In this document: piece by piece, positions 35,501-50,500 of the stretch
Layout of the letters: the number at the start of each line of letters is the position of its first letter
Position numbering within the stretch: position 1 is the stretch's first letter
Assembly (NCBI GenBank): GCA_013399305.1
Contig: VXAI01000015.1
Location: 6,198,182-6,262,181, forward strand
Source of the DNA: Rostratula benghalensis
Taxonomy: Eukaryota; Chordata; Aves; Charadriiformes; Rostratulidae
DNA: 64,000 bases
Direction of reading: 5' to 3'
Position numbers and translations under genes: made by a program
Notes under the pieces: model-generated
The model's input: only the letters and a program-made list of their open reading frames with translations
The model's database searches: none
Told to the model about the DNA's origin: nothing

Positions 35501-38500
35501 AGAGGAGGAACCCGAGGAAGAAGATGAAGAAGAAATGGGCCATGCAGAAACTTATGCTGAGTATATGCCCATAAAATGTATGACCTAATGTTTTATGTCA
35601 AAAGGCTGAAATGTTTTGACAGCTAATTTGTTACTTACTGTTCTGTAGTGAACTAACACCAAAAACTAGACAGGTTACTGTCTGAATCAAGTGAAGAGGA
35701 CCTGAATTTTGTGCGTTCTCCTAGGAAATCTTTATCTACATTGCTTAGTTTTGGAAGGTGGACAGATAATTCCATTTCTATTAAAAAAAAATAAATACCT
35801 AGTGTATCTTTGAGCAGTACTTGTTTCAGAAATATGATTGAATCAAGATCAGGCTTTTCTTACCTGAGTTAAAACACTTTGGGCCTTAGTAAGAAGATTT
35901 TTGTGAAGAGATTAAGTGGTCACTGCTACACTTAAGTTGGTTTGCATTTTATGGTGTGAAGTCACCCTAAGCACGTTCTTCCTGCATTGTTCCTGACTGA
36001 CAACTTAGATCTGTTTTGTTGTGGGGTTTTTTTTAAAAAAGTTAATCTTTCTCACTGCTTTTAATTGCTATCCTGTTTTTCTCCTTTATCATCTTTATTG
36101 TAATCGGTGACAAAAAGCTGTTACTTTATTTCCTAGGTATGTTGCTGACCTACTGTAAAAGCAAGGCAAAAAATTTTTCGTGGGATTTGTAACTAAATAG
36201 TTAATTTTTATTATCACTGAGATCTGTCAGCACTTGCATTATGTCCAAAAAAGGGCAACAAATCTGGTGAGGGGTCTGGAAAACAGGTCTTGTGAGGAGT
36301 GGCTGAGGGAGCTGAGGGTGTTCAGCCTGGAGAAAAGAAGGCTGAGGGGAGACCTTATTGCTCTTTACAACTGCCTGAAATGAGACTGCGGTGAGATAGA
36401 GGTTGGTCTTGTTTTCCCAAATAACAAGTGATAGGACAAGCGGAATGGCCTCAAGTTAGGCCAGAGGAGGTTTAGGATGGGTATTAGGAAAAATCTCTTA
36501 ATCACAAGGGCTATCAAACATTAGAACAAGCTGTCCAGGGCAGCGTGGGAGTCACCGTCTCTGGAAAGGAGATGTGGTTTAGGTGGACTTGGCAGTGCTG
36601 GGTTAATGGTTGGATGATCTTAGAGGTCTCCGCCTGTGGGAATAGATCTGAACCAGCCATTAATGAGTACGAGTCGGACACTGTAGCCCTGAGCTACAAG
36701 GAGAACAAACAAGATCAGCAATTGCTTATCAAGAAACGAGGGAGTCTGTCCAGACACCTGGACGCAGCAGACATAAACAGGATACAAAAAGCACCCATCA
36801 ACACTTAATCCAGAATGTGTTTGGCTTATGCTGATAAACTTTAACCTACCCACTAACACCACGTATGTATTAGAACCGCATGTAGGGAGATAAGAATTGT
36901 ATAAGAGAGGCTTGAGCTCAATAAACGGCTTTCCTGTGATTCATATGGAATCATGTGGAGTCTAGTTTCTCTCCTCACTTCCAACTTAAACATTTTTATG
37001 TCTGTTCTAAATCTTATCTTCTTACGCTACTTAAAATCAGCACTACTTAAGTAGTGGGAAGAATGTTGCTTTTGTGATTCTGGCATCATGAGGTTGCCTC
37101 TGGCCTTTTTGGGAAAGCAAGGTTTTGACCAGTTTTTCTCATGCATGTCAAGTATACAAATATTTTAATTTGCTGTGAACTGAATTTTATCTAGTTTCAT
37201 AAAAGCTGAAGTGAGAAGAGACAGTTAAGATTGCAGTTACATAAACTCAGGTTAATATATTCCTTTGTGATACAGTTGTTCAACACCTGACATACTGTTG
37301 CAATGAAACATAATGTTTTCTTGAGTTCAGACTTTGCAATGGACAAGTGTAACTTGTTTTGGTAAATATAATAACCTGTGCTGCAGCAACAGAACATAAT
37401 ACTATGTTCTCATCTTCTCTCTTCCTTCCCCTCCCTCTTCAGTAAAAATTGGTCTACGTCATCCTGACCCAGTAGTGGAAACCAGCTCATTATCCAGTGT
37501 AACTCCTCCTGATGTGTGGTACCAGACATCGATATCAGAAGAAACCATTGATAGTGGCTGGTTGTCAGCTTTGCAACTTGAAGCAATCACTTATGCAGCC
37601 CAGGTAAGTTAAGCATTAGTAGAGCTTAAAAGCTAACACAAAACTTAAGAAGAAAACCTACTCTTTAACAAGCACAGCTATGTCAGTTTTACAAGGAGAT
37701 AAAATAGTAAGAGCTTAAAAGTTTGAGTTGCATTAGACGGTGGCAGGTGAGCTTCGATTCAGATAAATGTGAGGTAATACACTGAAGAAAGCTTTGTCTA
37801 GACCACTTCCATGATGCTGATCTCACACTGTGTTAAAACTCAGGAAGGATATCTTGGTTGTTATTTTTATTTCTTTGAAATAACTTAATGGTTGCAGTAG
37901 CAGCAGGGTGGGAAAGCCAACACTGGCGTCATTGGGAAGGGTATATAGAATAAGACTGGGTGTTATGTTGCTGCTATATTAAACCTCAGTGGGCTGACAT
38001 CAGATGTGTGTGCAGCTTTCTGCACGCTGCGGGGGGAAGGTAGTGAAGTTGGAGGATAACTAACATCTCAGGAGGGAAGAAGTTACTTCATGAAAAGAGA
38101 CAAGATTGGGGCATCTCGAGCTGGAAAGAAGAGAAATGAAGGGGAATGAAATAAAAGTTTACATAATCAGGAAGGTGGTGGAATCCCACAAAACAAAGAC
38201 AAAGCAGAACTTGGTGAAACTGATATATTGGTTTAAAGTGGATAGAAGAATACTTCTTTACACAGGCAGTGTATGTCTGGGTTTACAACCACAAAACGCT
38301 GTGGGCTTGCATATCAGTGGGTTTACAAAAAGCAGGCAGTGTGGTAGTAGGCACTAAAAGAATTATACACGTACAGAGAGTTTATAGCAACTCTAGGTGC
38401 TGAGGGGAGAAGTGGGAGAATGGATCACATGAAGCATTTGTGTTCATATATTCTTCCATTAATAAAATCTCTTCTTCTTGCTGGGAGAAGGCTGCTTGGC

Positions 38501-41500
38501 CAGGTGAACTGCTGGTCTCATCCAGTAGGATGTTTCTTATGTTTACTTATTTCTAACAATCCACAGTGATGCTTTTTGGAGAATGGGTACAATGTTTTTT
38601 TTTTTCTCCTACAGCAACATGAAACATTCCTGCCCAATGGAGACAGAGCTGGATTCTTGATAGGTGATGGTGCTGGTGTAGGAAAAGGAAGGACCATAGC
38701 TGGAATAATCTATGAAAATTACTTGTTAGGCAGAAAAAGAGCAGTCTGGTAAGTGTGTCAGGATTTGTTAGAGCAGAAACTGTAGTGATTAAAATACTTA
38801 AATTCGGTGTAATCTGTTTTCTGACATGTTCTAGCAACAGCTTTTTGAGTTTCTGCCTTAACTTACAGAATATATGCTTTGTTCTATGTCTTCAGGTTTA
38901 GCGTGTCAAATGATCTGAAATACGATGCTGAAAGAGATCTGAGAGATATTGGAGCAAAAAACATATTGGTTCATTCATTAAACAAGGTGTGGAAACTTTT
39001 TACTATGTACAGTTGAGGCAAAACTTTAGGTACGCTTGTGTGACAAGTTGTGCATGTTGACTGCTTTAAGAGCAAGAATGTACTAATTTCAATAAATTTA
39101 CTGTCTAGGTCTTGTTTGACAGGCCTTAATCTAATGAAGAACCACACAGGGCTTAGGTTAATCGTGTAAATGGGCCCCTTGTAGGATTAAGGCTTAGCAT
39201 GTGATATTTTTTTTAAAAAAACATTACTCTTCAAGCCACTGCTGACAATAGTAGTGGAGTATTTTCTAGAAGCTGAAATATTCCTTAACTTCTAGCCTTT
39301 GTAGCATATTAATTTTTTTTTCTTTGTCAGTGTGCATTTGATACATAATTAATTTGCTATGTAATACTTGAATAACAGACTTCCTCAGTAATTTATTAAA
39401 GCAGCAATAGTGTGTGTGGTTATTTCTGGAGACACTCTGCCTTTGCTCTGGATTAGCCACTTACAGAAATTGTGATTACTGGGTGAATTCACTGAACTTG
39501 AAGTTTTTGAGTTAATATTTTTTGCTTTGTGAAGTCTTAATTTCTAAAATACATTAAAGCTTTGGAAATTGTCATTTATGGTATCAACTGTAAATACACT
39601 TGACCTATTAGCTCTAAGGGATGCACTGAAACTAAAATCTTAATTGTATTTAAGTGAAGGAAGCCATGTAGACAAAGTATCTGACTGATAATCTTTGAGG
39701 CCTCAGATCTAGTCTTCCTTAAGTACGTATTTAAGTAAGGCCCTGTATAACCCCTTAACCAGGTTACCATATGCCAGCTCTGCCCTAACCACGATGGAAG
39801 GATACAGGTGGTTCAAAGTGCACACAGTTTAGTGTTATGACCACTGGTGTCCCTTAATCATATGGTAGGTGGCTTTGTTGAAGGGTCCATTTGAATGACT
39901 TCTTATCTTTTTATTGCAGTTCAAGTATGGGAAAATTTCTTCCAAACATAATGGAAGTGTCAAGAAAGGTGTCATCTTTGCTACCTATTCTTCTCTTATT
40001 GGTGAAAGCCAGTCTGGTGGTAAATACAAAACCAGATTAAAGCAGCTTCTTCACTGGTGTGGTGAAGACTTTGATGGAGTTGTATCCTTTACCTAAAGTT
40101 TAGCTGATTGTAATGTGCTACCTAAGCTTGCATCTTTAAAGACCATCTTGTATTTTTAATTGCTGAGTTTTTTCAGGTATTGTTCTTTATTCATGACAAC
40201 TACTGTGTGCGTGCTCTGACGTTAGATTTGCAGTCTTAAAAATTTTGTGCCAAATCTGTTACCATCATACTGTTGCCACACAACTCTGGTACAAGAGGGA
40301 GGCTTCTGCTTTATCTATAACCATCATATTTTATGTGTTTGTTAACCTGCAGTTTACACTGAAATTTTCTCTAGTGAACTCTTAATTATTTTTTTTTACC
40401 TTGTGGTTGTGATGGTGCTCTTAAGTACCTACTAGCTAAGTTTTTTTCCCAAAGTTTTTAGTGAAAAATACAACCAGTCTCTTTTAGAGTTGACTGCTGC
40501 CACCTATTGTAATTAGCAGATTTTTCTTCTGCTTTAGCTCCCTGTTCCTAAAATAAGTGGGACAAAGTTTGGGGTTTTGTTTTTCTTTCCTTAATTACAG
40601 TTCAGATTGTATTTGATGAGTGTCATAAAGCTAAGAATCTGTGTCCTGTTGGTTCATCAAAACCAACAAAAACAGGTCTGGCTGTATTGGAACTTCAAAA
40701 TAAACTTCCAAAAGCCAGGGTGGTTTATGCTAGTGCCACAGGTACGTACTGCTTGGTTTGCATTGAATGTCTCTGTATGTTTTTACTGGCACTGGTACAG
40801 CGTGTGTTCTTCTCCTAGGTGCATCTGAGCCAAGAAACATGGCATATATGAACCGTCTTGGAATATGGGGTGAAGGAACTCCATTTAGGGAATTCAGCGA
40901 TTTTATTCAGGCTGTTGAAAGAAGGTAATATATGAAGAGCTATAGCAAGAAGGCTGTGTGATTGACTGTCCTTTGCAGTTCCTTTTGTCCTCACTCACTC
41001 TGCAGACTCATTCTGTTGCACTGAGAGCTTTCTGACTCTAACTTCTAAATCTAGCAAAAATGCAATTTCTCCTACATGGTGAAAAATGGGGAAAATTTCC
41101 CTTGCTCTTAGAAACTCCTGAGAGCCTGAAGAGCTTGCTGGGAAAATAGCCCTCTTAAAATTTGTGAGTGTTACAAACTGAAAATACTTTGCTGCTCGTG
41201 AAAACACACTGTATACACTGAATACACTCAGTGTAGTTGATGCCTCGCTGTATGCAGAAGCCATCTAATGTTTATGCATTCAGCTTAGGCAGTTTAACAG
41301 GAAGAAGTCCTGTTCTTCTGCTGTCTGGCATAAGAACCCAGTTCAGCATACATATTTTTTTTTCTGTTGTAAGGCACTTTGTATTTCAGAACTTAGTAAA
41401 AATCTAAATGTGAGAGGCCAGTAGAAAATGCAACTGCTGTTTGGTAGGTGAACATCTTAACATACTATGTTTTGCCTACTTAAAGTTTTGAACACTTCTG

Positions 41501-44500
41501 AATGCTATGGTAGGGCTTGATATGCATCTTCTTGCATACCATCTACATGATCCATGATTTTTCTGGACTGTGCAGATGTAGGCTCCACTTCATTACTGAG
41601 TGTACGTATCAAATGAGGAGCAGGTTAGCTTTGCAGGTGACTTCTGTACTCTCCAGGTATTGCTTAAGGTGTGTTGCTGTTGAAAAGAGCTTAAGTTACC
41701 TACTAACTTAATTTATTTCACATTGGCATAAATCTGAATAGTTTAATGCAGTTTGTACTCTATTTTAAATCTTTGGTGGAATTCATGTAATTGCAGTGCA
41801 AGATTTTGTTACGTATTTGGACCAACTTCAGTATCCTTGTACAGTCAGTAAGGTACTGTCTACTAATGTATACTCAGTAATTCAGAGCAGAAAATAAGTG
41901 TTTAAGAATTTATACCTCTTGAGATACAGTTAATGTGCACGAGGCAGGGATATAGTTTTACGTGAAGGCTAAATTTCAAGAGCACCTGATGGCACGTGTT
42001 TTGCCAGACAGTACTAATGATTTTGAGCCCCTATGCCTTCATATGTGTGAGCATGCTATTTTCTTCTAAAGCACTGGGGAGGGTGGTTTGGGGTTGGTTT
42101 GTTTTTTTTTTTTTGACAAATCCTTGCTTTTGAAAATTCTAATATTGACTTAATTTGTTCCTTTATTTTAGAGGTGTTGGTGCCATGGAAATAGTTGCTA
42201 TGGATATGAAGCTGAGAGGAATGTACATAGCAAGACAGCTGAGCTTTTCAGGTGTAACTTTCAAAATTGATGAAGTTCTGCTGTCACAGGAATACGTTAA
42301 AATGTACAATAAATCTGTGAAACTGGTAAGTCTTCTTAGATTTCCTTTCCGTATTGAGTTCTGAGAGGTTGAAGTTACTTGATTTAAACTTGAACGCTCC
42401 TGAAATCGCATGTAGTGTTGTTGCCTGTTGAGAGACAGGAATGGCATCTTCTTGTCTCATCTTGGTGTAAAGTTTTGTCTTAAAAGTTGGCAAAAGCTGT
42501 TAAGTTCTGTTTGGAGTCATAAAAGCTGCAGTCTGGGGTGCATCTTCCAGTCTGCCAGACCCACTGCTTTCTGGTGGTAGTTCAGACACCTTGGTCAATG
42601 TTGCCCAAGATAAAGCATGTTGGTCATATTTTTGTGCTCCAGTTCTCCCCTTCAGGCAACTGAGCTGAGAACAAGCTGCAGAACGTTAGGCTGTATGAAC
42701 TCCTTCATTGAAGCTCTGTGGTACAGGGGTGCCTGTAGTTAAACAGCGCAGGATGATAGTTTTAATCACATGGCAGATGAAATCCAAGGCACTCAAGCTG
42801 GTTATTCACCCACTGGTTGTCTTTTCCGTGTTGTTCTTGACTTACTGATGTCCAAGAATTACTTAATTCCGTACTTAATTACTTAATTGTACTTAATGTC
42901 CAAGAATTACTCCTTGGACTTAAATTGAGCAGGGCCTTTACCTGCAAGGAGGTGCTTGAGCATGACTCTATTCATTACTACAGTAATTAATTCTAATCTC
43001 TGACAGATCTCTAACATCAGCTTTAAAACAGCACTTTATGAGTGTTGTTTAAAAGAATCCCTGAACTTGTGTCCACAGCTTATTTTACCTTATCTGGAAA
43101 GAACTGGTATAATAAAGTTAGAGAAATGAAGGCAGTGGGTTTTTTCTCTTCTTGGGCTCTTGCTTTATACTTAACCATGGGCACAGCTCTTTGCTTTCTT
43201 AACCTGACTCTGTTAATGGAAAAAATAGTTAAACAGAAAATGTTTGTTTGTACTGTTAGCAATGTAAATGTATCTGCTTTTCATTACGGGAGTAATCACA
43301 TTCTGAATTTACTAAGCCATAGCTGTTTTCTTTTGTGAACTTTCCTTGATGTATGATGCGTTTCCTTGACTTGCAGTCCCATAGAACTGTAAATTTAAAC
43401 TTCTCTTCTGTCTTTATTATTTTGATAATATACAATGTACCTGTGTAGCCTTGAAATGTGACATGTAAACCAATCAACATTTCCTCCTGCAGTGGGTCAG
43501 TGCTAGAGAGAGGTTTCAACAAGCAGCTGATCTTATTGATGCAGAACAGCGAATGAAAAAGTCCATGTGGGGTCAGTTTTGGTCAGCTCATCAGAGGTTT
43601 TTCAAGTACCTTTGCATAGCATCTAAAGTGAAGAGGGTGGTGCAACTGGCTCGGGAAGAAATCAAGAACGGGAAAGTAAGTTATTCAAGATGTATTTTTA
43701 AATGTCTTCATTAAATGTAAAGCTATTAAATCTTGTTTAGAACAAATTTTTGGACACATTATCATGCTTTCGTATTCTATGGTATTGAAGCTGTTTAATG
43801 AGCGGAAATTCAAGATAAAATAAGCTTACAAGCCAGTTGTCTTAGTGACAATGCCTTGTATTCATTTGTCCTTCAGTGTGTTGTTATTGGCCTGCAGTCA
43901 ACAGGAGAAGCAAGAACATTAGAAGCTTTGGAGGAAGGTGGTGGTGAACTGAATGATTTTGTTTCTACAGCAAAGTAAGATTCAACTTTGTTAGAACTGT
44001 CCTTCACAAAACTGTCCTTAATCCAACTTAGTTTGTGTAGTAATTTATTCTTTACTGTGTAAAACATGCACCAGTGCCCAGAAAGTTTGGTCTTTTAGTA
44101 GCCATGTGCTTTACTGGAGCTGCCTGTATATAAAATGTGAGTATGGCTCAAGAAGACCATTGGGTAGTTCCTGGTTCTCCTGGCACTCAGAAACGATGCT
44201 TTGAGGTGTGAACAGCTGGTACTGCTTTCCTCAAACTGGGAGGAGGGCAAGACTTGCCATGTGTACACTGGTTTTATACCAAAGCAAGTTACAATGGCGT
44301 CTTCCCTCTTTTATCAGATTAGCCAGATCAGTCCTGAGACTATCTGGGCTGAAGATTTTAATTTATGAAGTTAATGTCTTTTAAACTGAGCAATAAAAAA
44401 AAAAATGGTAGTAGGAATACCATTTGATATCAAAACCAAATCTAACAAGTTATAAGTAACAGTGTTGTAAAGTAAATGTCTCCTATTTCTAACAAGGTGA

Positions 44501-47500
44501 CAAATGCAGTAATATGTGTGATAATTGTATGTAGTGCTTGTGTAATGGCATGCATAAGGAATAATTCTGCAGAGAAGTCAAGCAAGTGTTTAAAATGTTA
44601 CAGCTTTCTGCTTTAAATGAATGCAAATTTGACTGAAGAACCCTTCTTTCTTAAACAGAGGAGTATTCCAGTCTCTTATTGAAAAGCACTTTCCAGCTCC
44701 TGACAGGAAGAAGCTGTTTAGCTTGTTGGGAATTGATTTGACTGCTCAAAGTAATAACAATTCACCCAGAGACAGCCCTTGCAAGGAGAACAAAATAAAG
44801 AAACGGAAAGGTAATGCTTAAGCTTTTACGCTAATGCCATAGTGAAAATGGCAATTTTAGAGCTGCCAAAGAGTGAATTCTGGAAAAAATATGGGAATGT
44901 AAACGCCAGTACACTCATCCATGAAAGAGCATATATAATAAGTTTCTAAGACTGTTAGACGTTTCCATTAACAGCTTTTAAAACTGCTGCTGAAGCAAAG
45001 TAACCTGTAAATTCTGGTTGTTGCTTTGCTCAAAATTGGGTTGACTGAGTACAGACTGTATCCCAAAATGCCTTGTACGGGTCAGACCACTTCCTGATGC
45101 AGTCACACAAATAATTGCTTTCTTTTTCTAGAGGCTCAGTAAAGAGCAGCCTAATACCACCCCCCTTCCCTAAACGGTTATGTTCTTACCAAAAACAAGG
45201 TGGTGATAAATCTTGGGAGAAAGGTCTTGCTTGAAACTTAGATTAGGTTCTTATAAACAGTTCTGGTTTTAGAAGTTGGATATTTTTCTAGTTTGTATGC
45301 AGTGGTGGTAAACTAATCTCAAAAGTGGACTACAAGGTCTAAACTAATTTTTTTTTTCCTTCTGGGGTGGTGGAATTAGGTGAAGAAATAAGCAGAGAAG
45401 CCAAAAAAGCTCGTAAAACAGGTGGCCTTGCAGGTAGCAGCTCTGATGAGAGTGAAAGTGAGTCTGATGCTTCAGATAATGAAGAAAGTGACAATGAGAG
45501 CTCCAAATTCTTGAGTTCTGGAGATGACGATGACTTCAACCCATTCAGAGATGAATCCAGTGAAGATGATGAAGACGGTAAGACAGTTTTAAGTGTTTCA
45601 TCAAGCAAGTGACTGTATTTGTAGATTGTAAACATGTTTCCTAACCATTTCAGTGAGCCAAAAATAAGAGTGTTTGAAAAGCATGTAGTTCAGTGAGATT
45701 GGAATTAGTACTAGAAGGCTGATTTGCATCTTTTACATAAATTTTAAACACTGTGGAGTTTAGACATTTGTTGCTCAGCTTTTGTAATGAGCGAGTAGCT
45801 CTTCAAATAAAGGAAGACTTTAGTAAATGCTTGAAATCTTCTGACAATACTTTATTTAACTTTAGATCCCTGGTTAATTAGAAAAGAGCATAAAAAAAAT
45901 AAAGACAAGAAAAAGAAGAAAAGTATAGACCCAGATTCTATTCAAAGTGCCTTACTAGCTTCTGGTCTTGGATCCAAACGACCTAGCTGTTTTACTTCCA
46001 CCGTTGGTACCACCACCTCTAGTACCAACACGTCAGGTAAGAATAAGTTTCTTTGACGTTGATTCACTTTCTTAGCAATTGGGCAGTGAAATTCTAAATC
46101 TCACAAGTCTCTCTTAAATTTCAGCAAACAGTAACACAAACAGCAGCTTTGTAACAAGTCAGGATGCTGTTGAAAGGGCCCAACAAATGAAAAAAGAACT
46201 GCTTGATAAACTGGAAAAGCTGGCTGAAGATCTTCCACCTAATACACTGGATGAGCTTATAGATGAACTGGGTGGTCCTGAAAATGTTGCAGAGGTAGGC
46301 ATCAGTTTTAGACTGTAATCTCACAGGGTTATGAATATAGGTTACTCACATTGAATGCCACTGAGTAAAAAATAAACTCAAAGATAGTGTTAGAATACAG
46401 AGAAGAGCTCTGAATGGGTAAATAGGTTATTTTGGAGACCAACAGTTTGTCACTGAATAAATCATACTAGTTTCTCTTTTCCTTTATACTGATATTTTTC
46501 TTTAACTACCTGTAGTCATTGGAAGCTGGTGTATATGAGAGAAAGCAGCTTTGGTTCATCTTCATAGGCAATGAAGACTATGAACCTGTACGATAAAACT
46601 GGGATAGTGAAAAGCCTGATGAATTCTTTTTCTTAATAGCTTCAGAAATGTCTTTAGTAACCTACCTGTCTTTTATCAAGTAGAAACATCACTGTGATTT
46701 AAATGTCACTGATTTTAATAGGGTCTATATCAGCTGTCAGTTTAGTTTATTTTCTTAGTGCTCTTGGTAAATCCCTTATGGGCAGTAATACAATATTGCA
46801 TCATTTCTACATATATGTGCTTTGTTATACTTCAGATTCCCTGAGTTACCTCTAAATAAATAGCAGATAACAGCATCAACCAAAAAATACTCCAGCTTCT
46901 CCTATGTAACTTGCACTTGGAGTAAATTACTGAGTCTATTTTAAAGCTGATATGTGATTAAATAGCATTGTAGCTTGAAGGCTTTGGTCATGTAATACCA
47001 AAATAATTACTCTGAGCTTGTTATTCCCTTGAAATTTTGAAGATGACAGGCCGCAAAGGAAGAGTTGTAAGCAATGATGATGGCAGCATATCTTACGAGT
47101 CAAGGTCTGAACTTGATGTGCCCGTTGAAATCCTGAACATCACAGAAAAGCAGAGGTTCATGGATGGAGATAAGGTAGTCCCTGAAAATTGCTGGATGCA
47201 GTAATAACACAAAGTTAATTCAAGTTGTGGCTCTACCATTATCCTGTAGTGATTTACTAGTTAGAAAGCATTTGCCATTCACAAAAAACTCTCATGTGGC
47301 TTGCTTGAGACCTGCTACCACAAGAGGGCAAATGAAGTAAATGTAACAGTTGTGTGGAACTTCTGTGGTCTGTTGTTACATTTAAGGGTAAATACTGGTG
47401 TTCCTGTAAGTGACACACACAGTCCAAACATTTACATTCTTTCAAGGCAGATGCATTCAGATACTAGACTGGCCATAGCCTTCCTTATACAGTATTAGCA

Positions 47501-50500
47501 GCAACTTTTTGTCTCCTCTGTGGTGTTTGCTCTCAGACCAAGTCTCCCTGTGCCCTCCCTATTTCTTTCTGAAGTGCAGGGCCAACATCAAAGAAACCTG
47601 CCCTTAGGAATGGCAGTACTGCAACAGACTGCCTTTCTTCATTTACATGGAAAGGTGTTGCTGGAAAGTAAAGCTAGAACCACACTTTTCACTCAAAAAA
47701 TTCATTAGCATTTTGAACTGATAGAGAACCATACTTTTCCCCTCCCTGCCTCCCTCCTTGTGATAAGGACCAAAGAACAGTGAAAGCATTCCACCCCTGT
47801 GTTAGTAGTTGTGAAATTAAAATCTTCTTAGAAACTGAAAGCTGAAGCTCAATCTTGGATTTATGGTTAACTTAACTCCTTTCTTAATTAAAGAACATTG
47901 CCATCATCTCGGAGGCTGCCAGCTCTGGTATATCGTTGCAAGCAGACCGCAGAGCTAAGAATCAGAGGAGGAGAGTTCACATGACCCTGGAGCTGCCATG
48001 GAGTGCAGATAGAGCAATACAGCAGTTTGGTAAATAACTTTTTTTTTATTTCCCTAGCAAACTCAGTAGTGTTAACTGAACTTGCTGCTAATTCATGGAA
48101 AATAAGATTGACTAAGCAACCTCTTAAGGGTCCTTCTAAACTGCTTTAGCCATGAACAGAATCAGCTTTCTTTGTAGCCATGGCTAATGGTATTGAAAAT
48201 TATGGAAGGAACAAATTCATGCTGCATCTTAGGGGGTTTTCATATAACAGGTGTCTTCATGAAAGTTGCTACAATTCTAGAGCATTTGATTACTACCTTA
48301 GATTGGCTGTATTACAGCAGAAACTCATTTTCAGCTGGGTTAAGTTCTAGTTTTTTTGTCTTTAGTCTTCAAAATCCATAATTCACCTTCAATAAGGTGA
48401 ATTTTTTAATGTCTGTGCTTTTACTTATCCAGGAAGAACTCATAGATCCAACCAAGTGACTGCTCCAGAGTATGTGTTCCTAATTTCTGAATTGGCAGGA
48501 GAGCAAAGATTTGCATCTATAGTCGCAAAAAGACTGGAGAGTTTGGTAAGTTTGTTTCAAGAAGTCTGATCTTTCATTTGAGAAAATTCAATTTAAATTT
48601 ATTTTCCTTAAAATTCAATTTACTTACAAAGGTGTGTCTTAACAGGGAGCCCTCACCCATGGTGACAGACGGGCTACAGAAACTCGAGACCTCAGCAGGT
48701 TCAATTTTGACAACAAGGTGATGGTTCTATTTGTTTGAAAGCTCATGCTGTGGTGCTTATCCCACAAATGACCTGTTGAGGAAGGATTTCTTCCATCTCC
48801 TGTGAAGTGTTTTAACTGTATTTCTTCCTGAGAGGAGGCTTCTTTCTGAGGTAGCCAGTAAACGTTCTTAGTTGTGTTTGCAAAGCCATCTGGAACACAA
48901 ATGCCTGTGTAAGTTATTTCTGTGCATTTGACAATCCAAGGGAATGGTATGTGTCCATTCAGTCACAATTGAAAGATTAATTTGGCAATTCTAATTGGAA
49001 ATTAAGACTGGGCTGTTTGTATAGTGTAGTTCATAATTGAAAAGCTAATAACCAGTTCCCTCTACTATTGTGAAGACAAATGCTTTCCTTGTGAATTACA
49101 AATGCTTTTAAAACATGTGTGCTTGGGGCTGAGGCACAAACTCTGGATCACGTTGTTAGAGCAATTTTCCTTTTCTTACACAGTATGGCAGAAATGCTTT
49201 GGAGATTGTTATGAAATCCATTGTGAACTTAGACTCCCCAATGGTCTCGCCGCCTCCTGATTTTCCTGGAGACTTCTTCAAAGGTAAATATAATTCACTG
49301 GATGTAAGAGCTACCTTTTGAGTGTTCTCTATTATACAGAAAATGCAAATAATTTTAGAGTTAGAAAACATTGTTACTCTTTAAGCTGATCAGCTGGCCC
49401 AGAGAGACTCTCACTGGATGTTACTCCTATGCAGGTTGCTTGAATGCTGAAGTTCATGTATGAAACAAGATATGTCAGCTCTCAGTATAAGTCATGTTCT
49501 GTATCTGGCTGAAGGTGTCACATACAGTTCTTTAACTTCATTTCCCTGTTTCTGGTTGCAATATCTTGTTCTGGACTCCTATATAGCGCCATTATCAGGT
49601 TTCCCTGCCTGTATTTCCTGGAAGGACAGAAGACAAAGTTCTGTCTTTCTTATTGATGTATTAGGTAGAAATTGCAAGTAATGTATTTGAGGCGTGGTGG
49701 AATTTTTGGAATTGGATCCTGAGACAAGATTGCTAAACAAGCTGTTACTTCACTGGTTTATTTTTAGATGGCAGAGCAGCTATGATTTAACTTGTTTCTC
49801 TTTCCTAGATGTCCGTCAGGGATTGATTGGTGTAGGCTTGATAAACGTAGAAGACAGATCTGGAATACTAACACTTGACAAAGGTATTTGTGTGTTTAGC
49901 CTGTCCTTAAAATGTTGCTAGAAATGTAATAGAATGTGATGGTGGATTCCTAGCAATAGAATTGAAGTTGTAATTTTCTAAAACGTCACTTTTGGAGTAA
50001 ATTCAGAATGTTTTTCTAATTTTTGAAAGATTACTTAAATCTTTTTGAAACTCTGAATACTGATTGTGAACTTATCAAACTTAAATCTTTGCTCACCTAA
50101 TATGTGTGTTTCTTACTCTTTTTAAGATTATAACAATATCGGGAAATTTCTGAATAGGATTCTTGGTATGGAAGTACATCAGCAGAATGCTTTATTCCAG
50201 TACTTTTCTGACACATTAAATGCAGTTATTCAAAATGCTAAAAAGAATGGAAGATACGATATGGGCATCCTAGGTGAGTAGATCTGTTTCTCAGTACTCT
50301 TGTACATCAGTAGGAGCAGACAAGCAGAATTACTCTGTCCTTTTCTTTTTAAGATTTGGGCTCTGGGGACGAGAAAGTGAGGAAGGCAGATGTTAAGAAG
50401 TTCTTAACTCCCGGATATTCTACCTCTGGACATGTAGAACTGTACACAGTAAGTTAATTTATCAGCAAGCAAAAAGATAGAGAATTTTTAAAACATGGCA

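Noticed and set aside
40599..40600. Upstream AG as the acceptor of SBNO1 exon 10
   Set aside because: It would add five bases and shift the frame before DECH, and it is too close to the U12 branch point.
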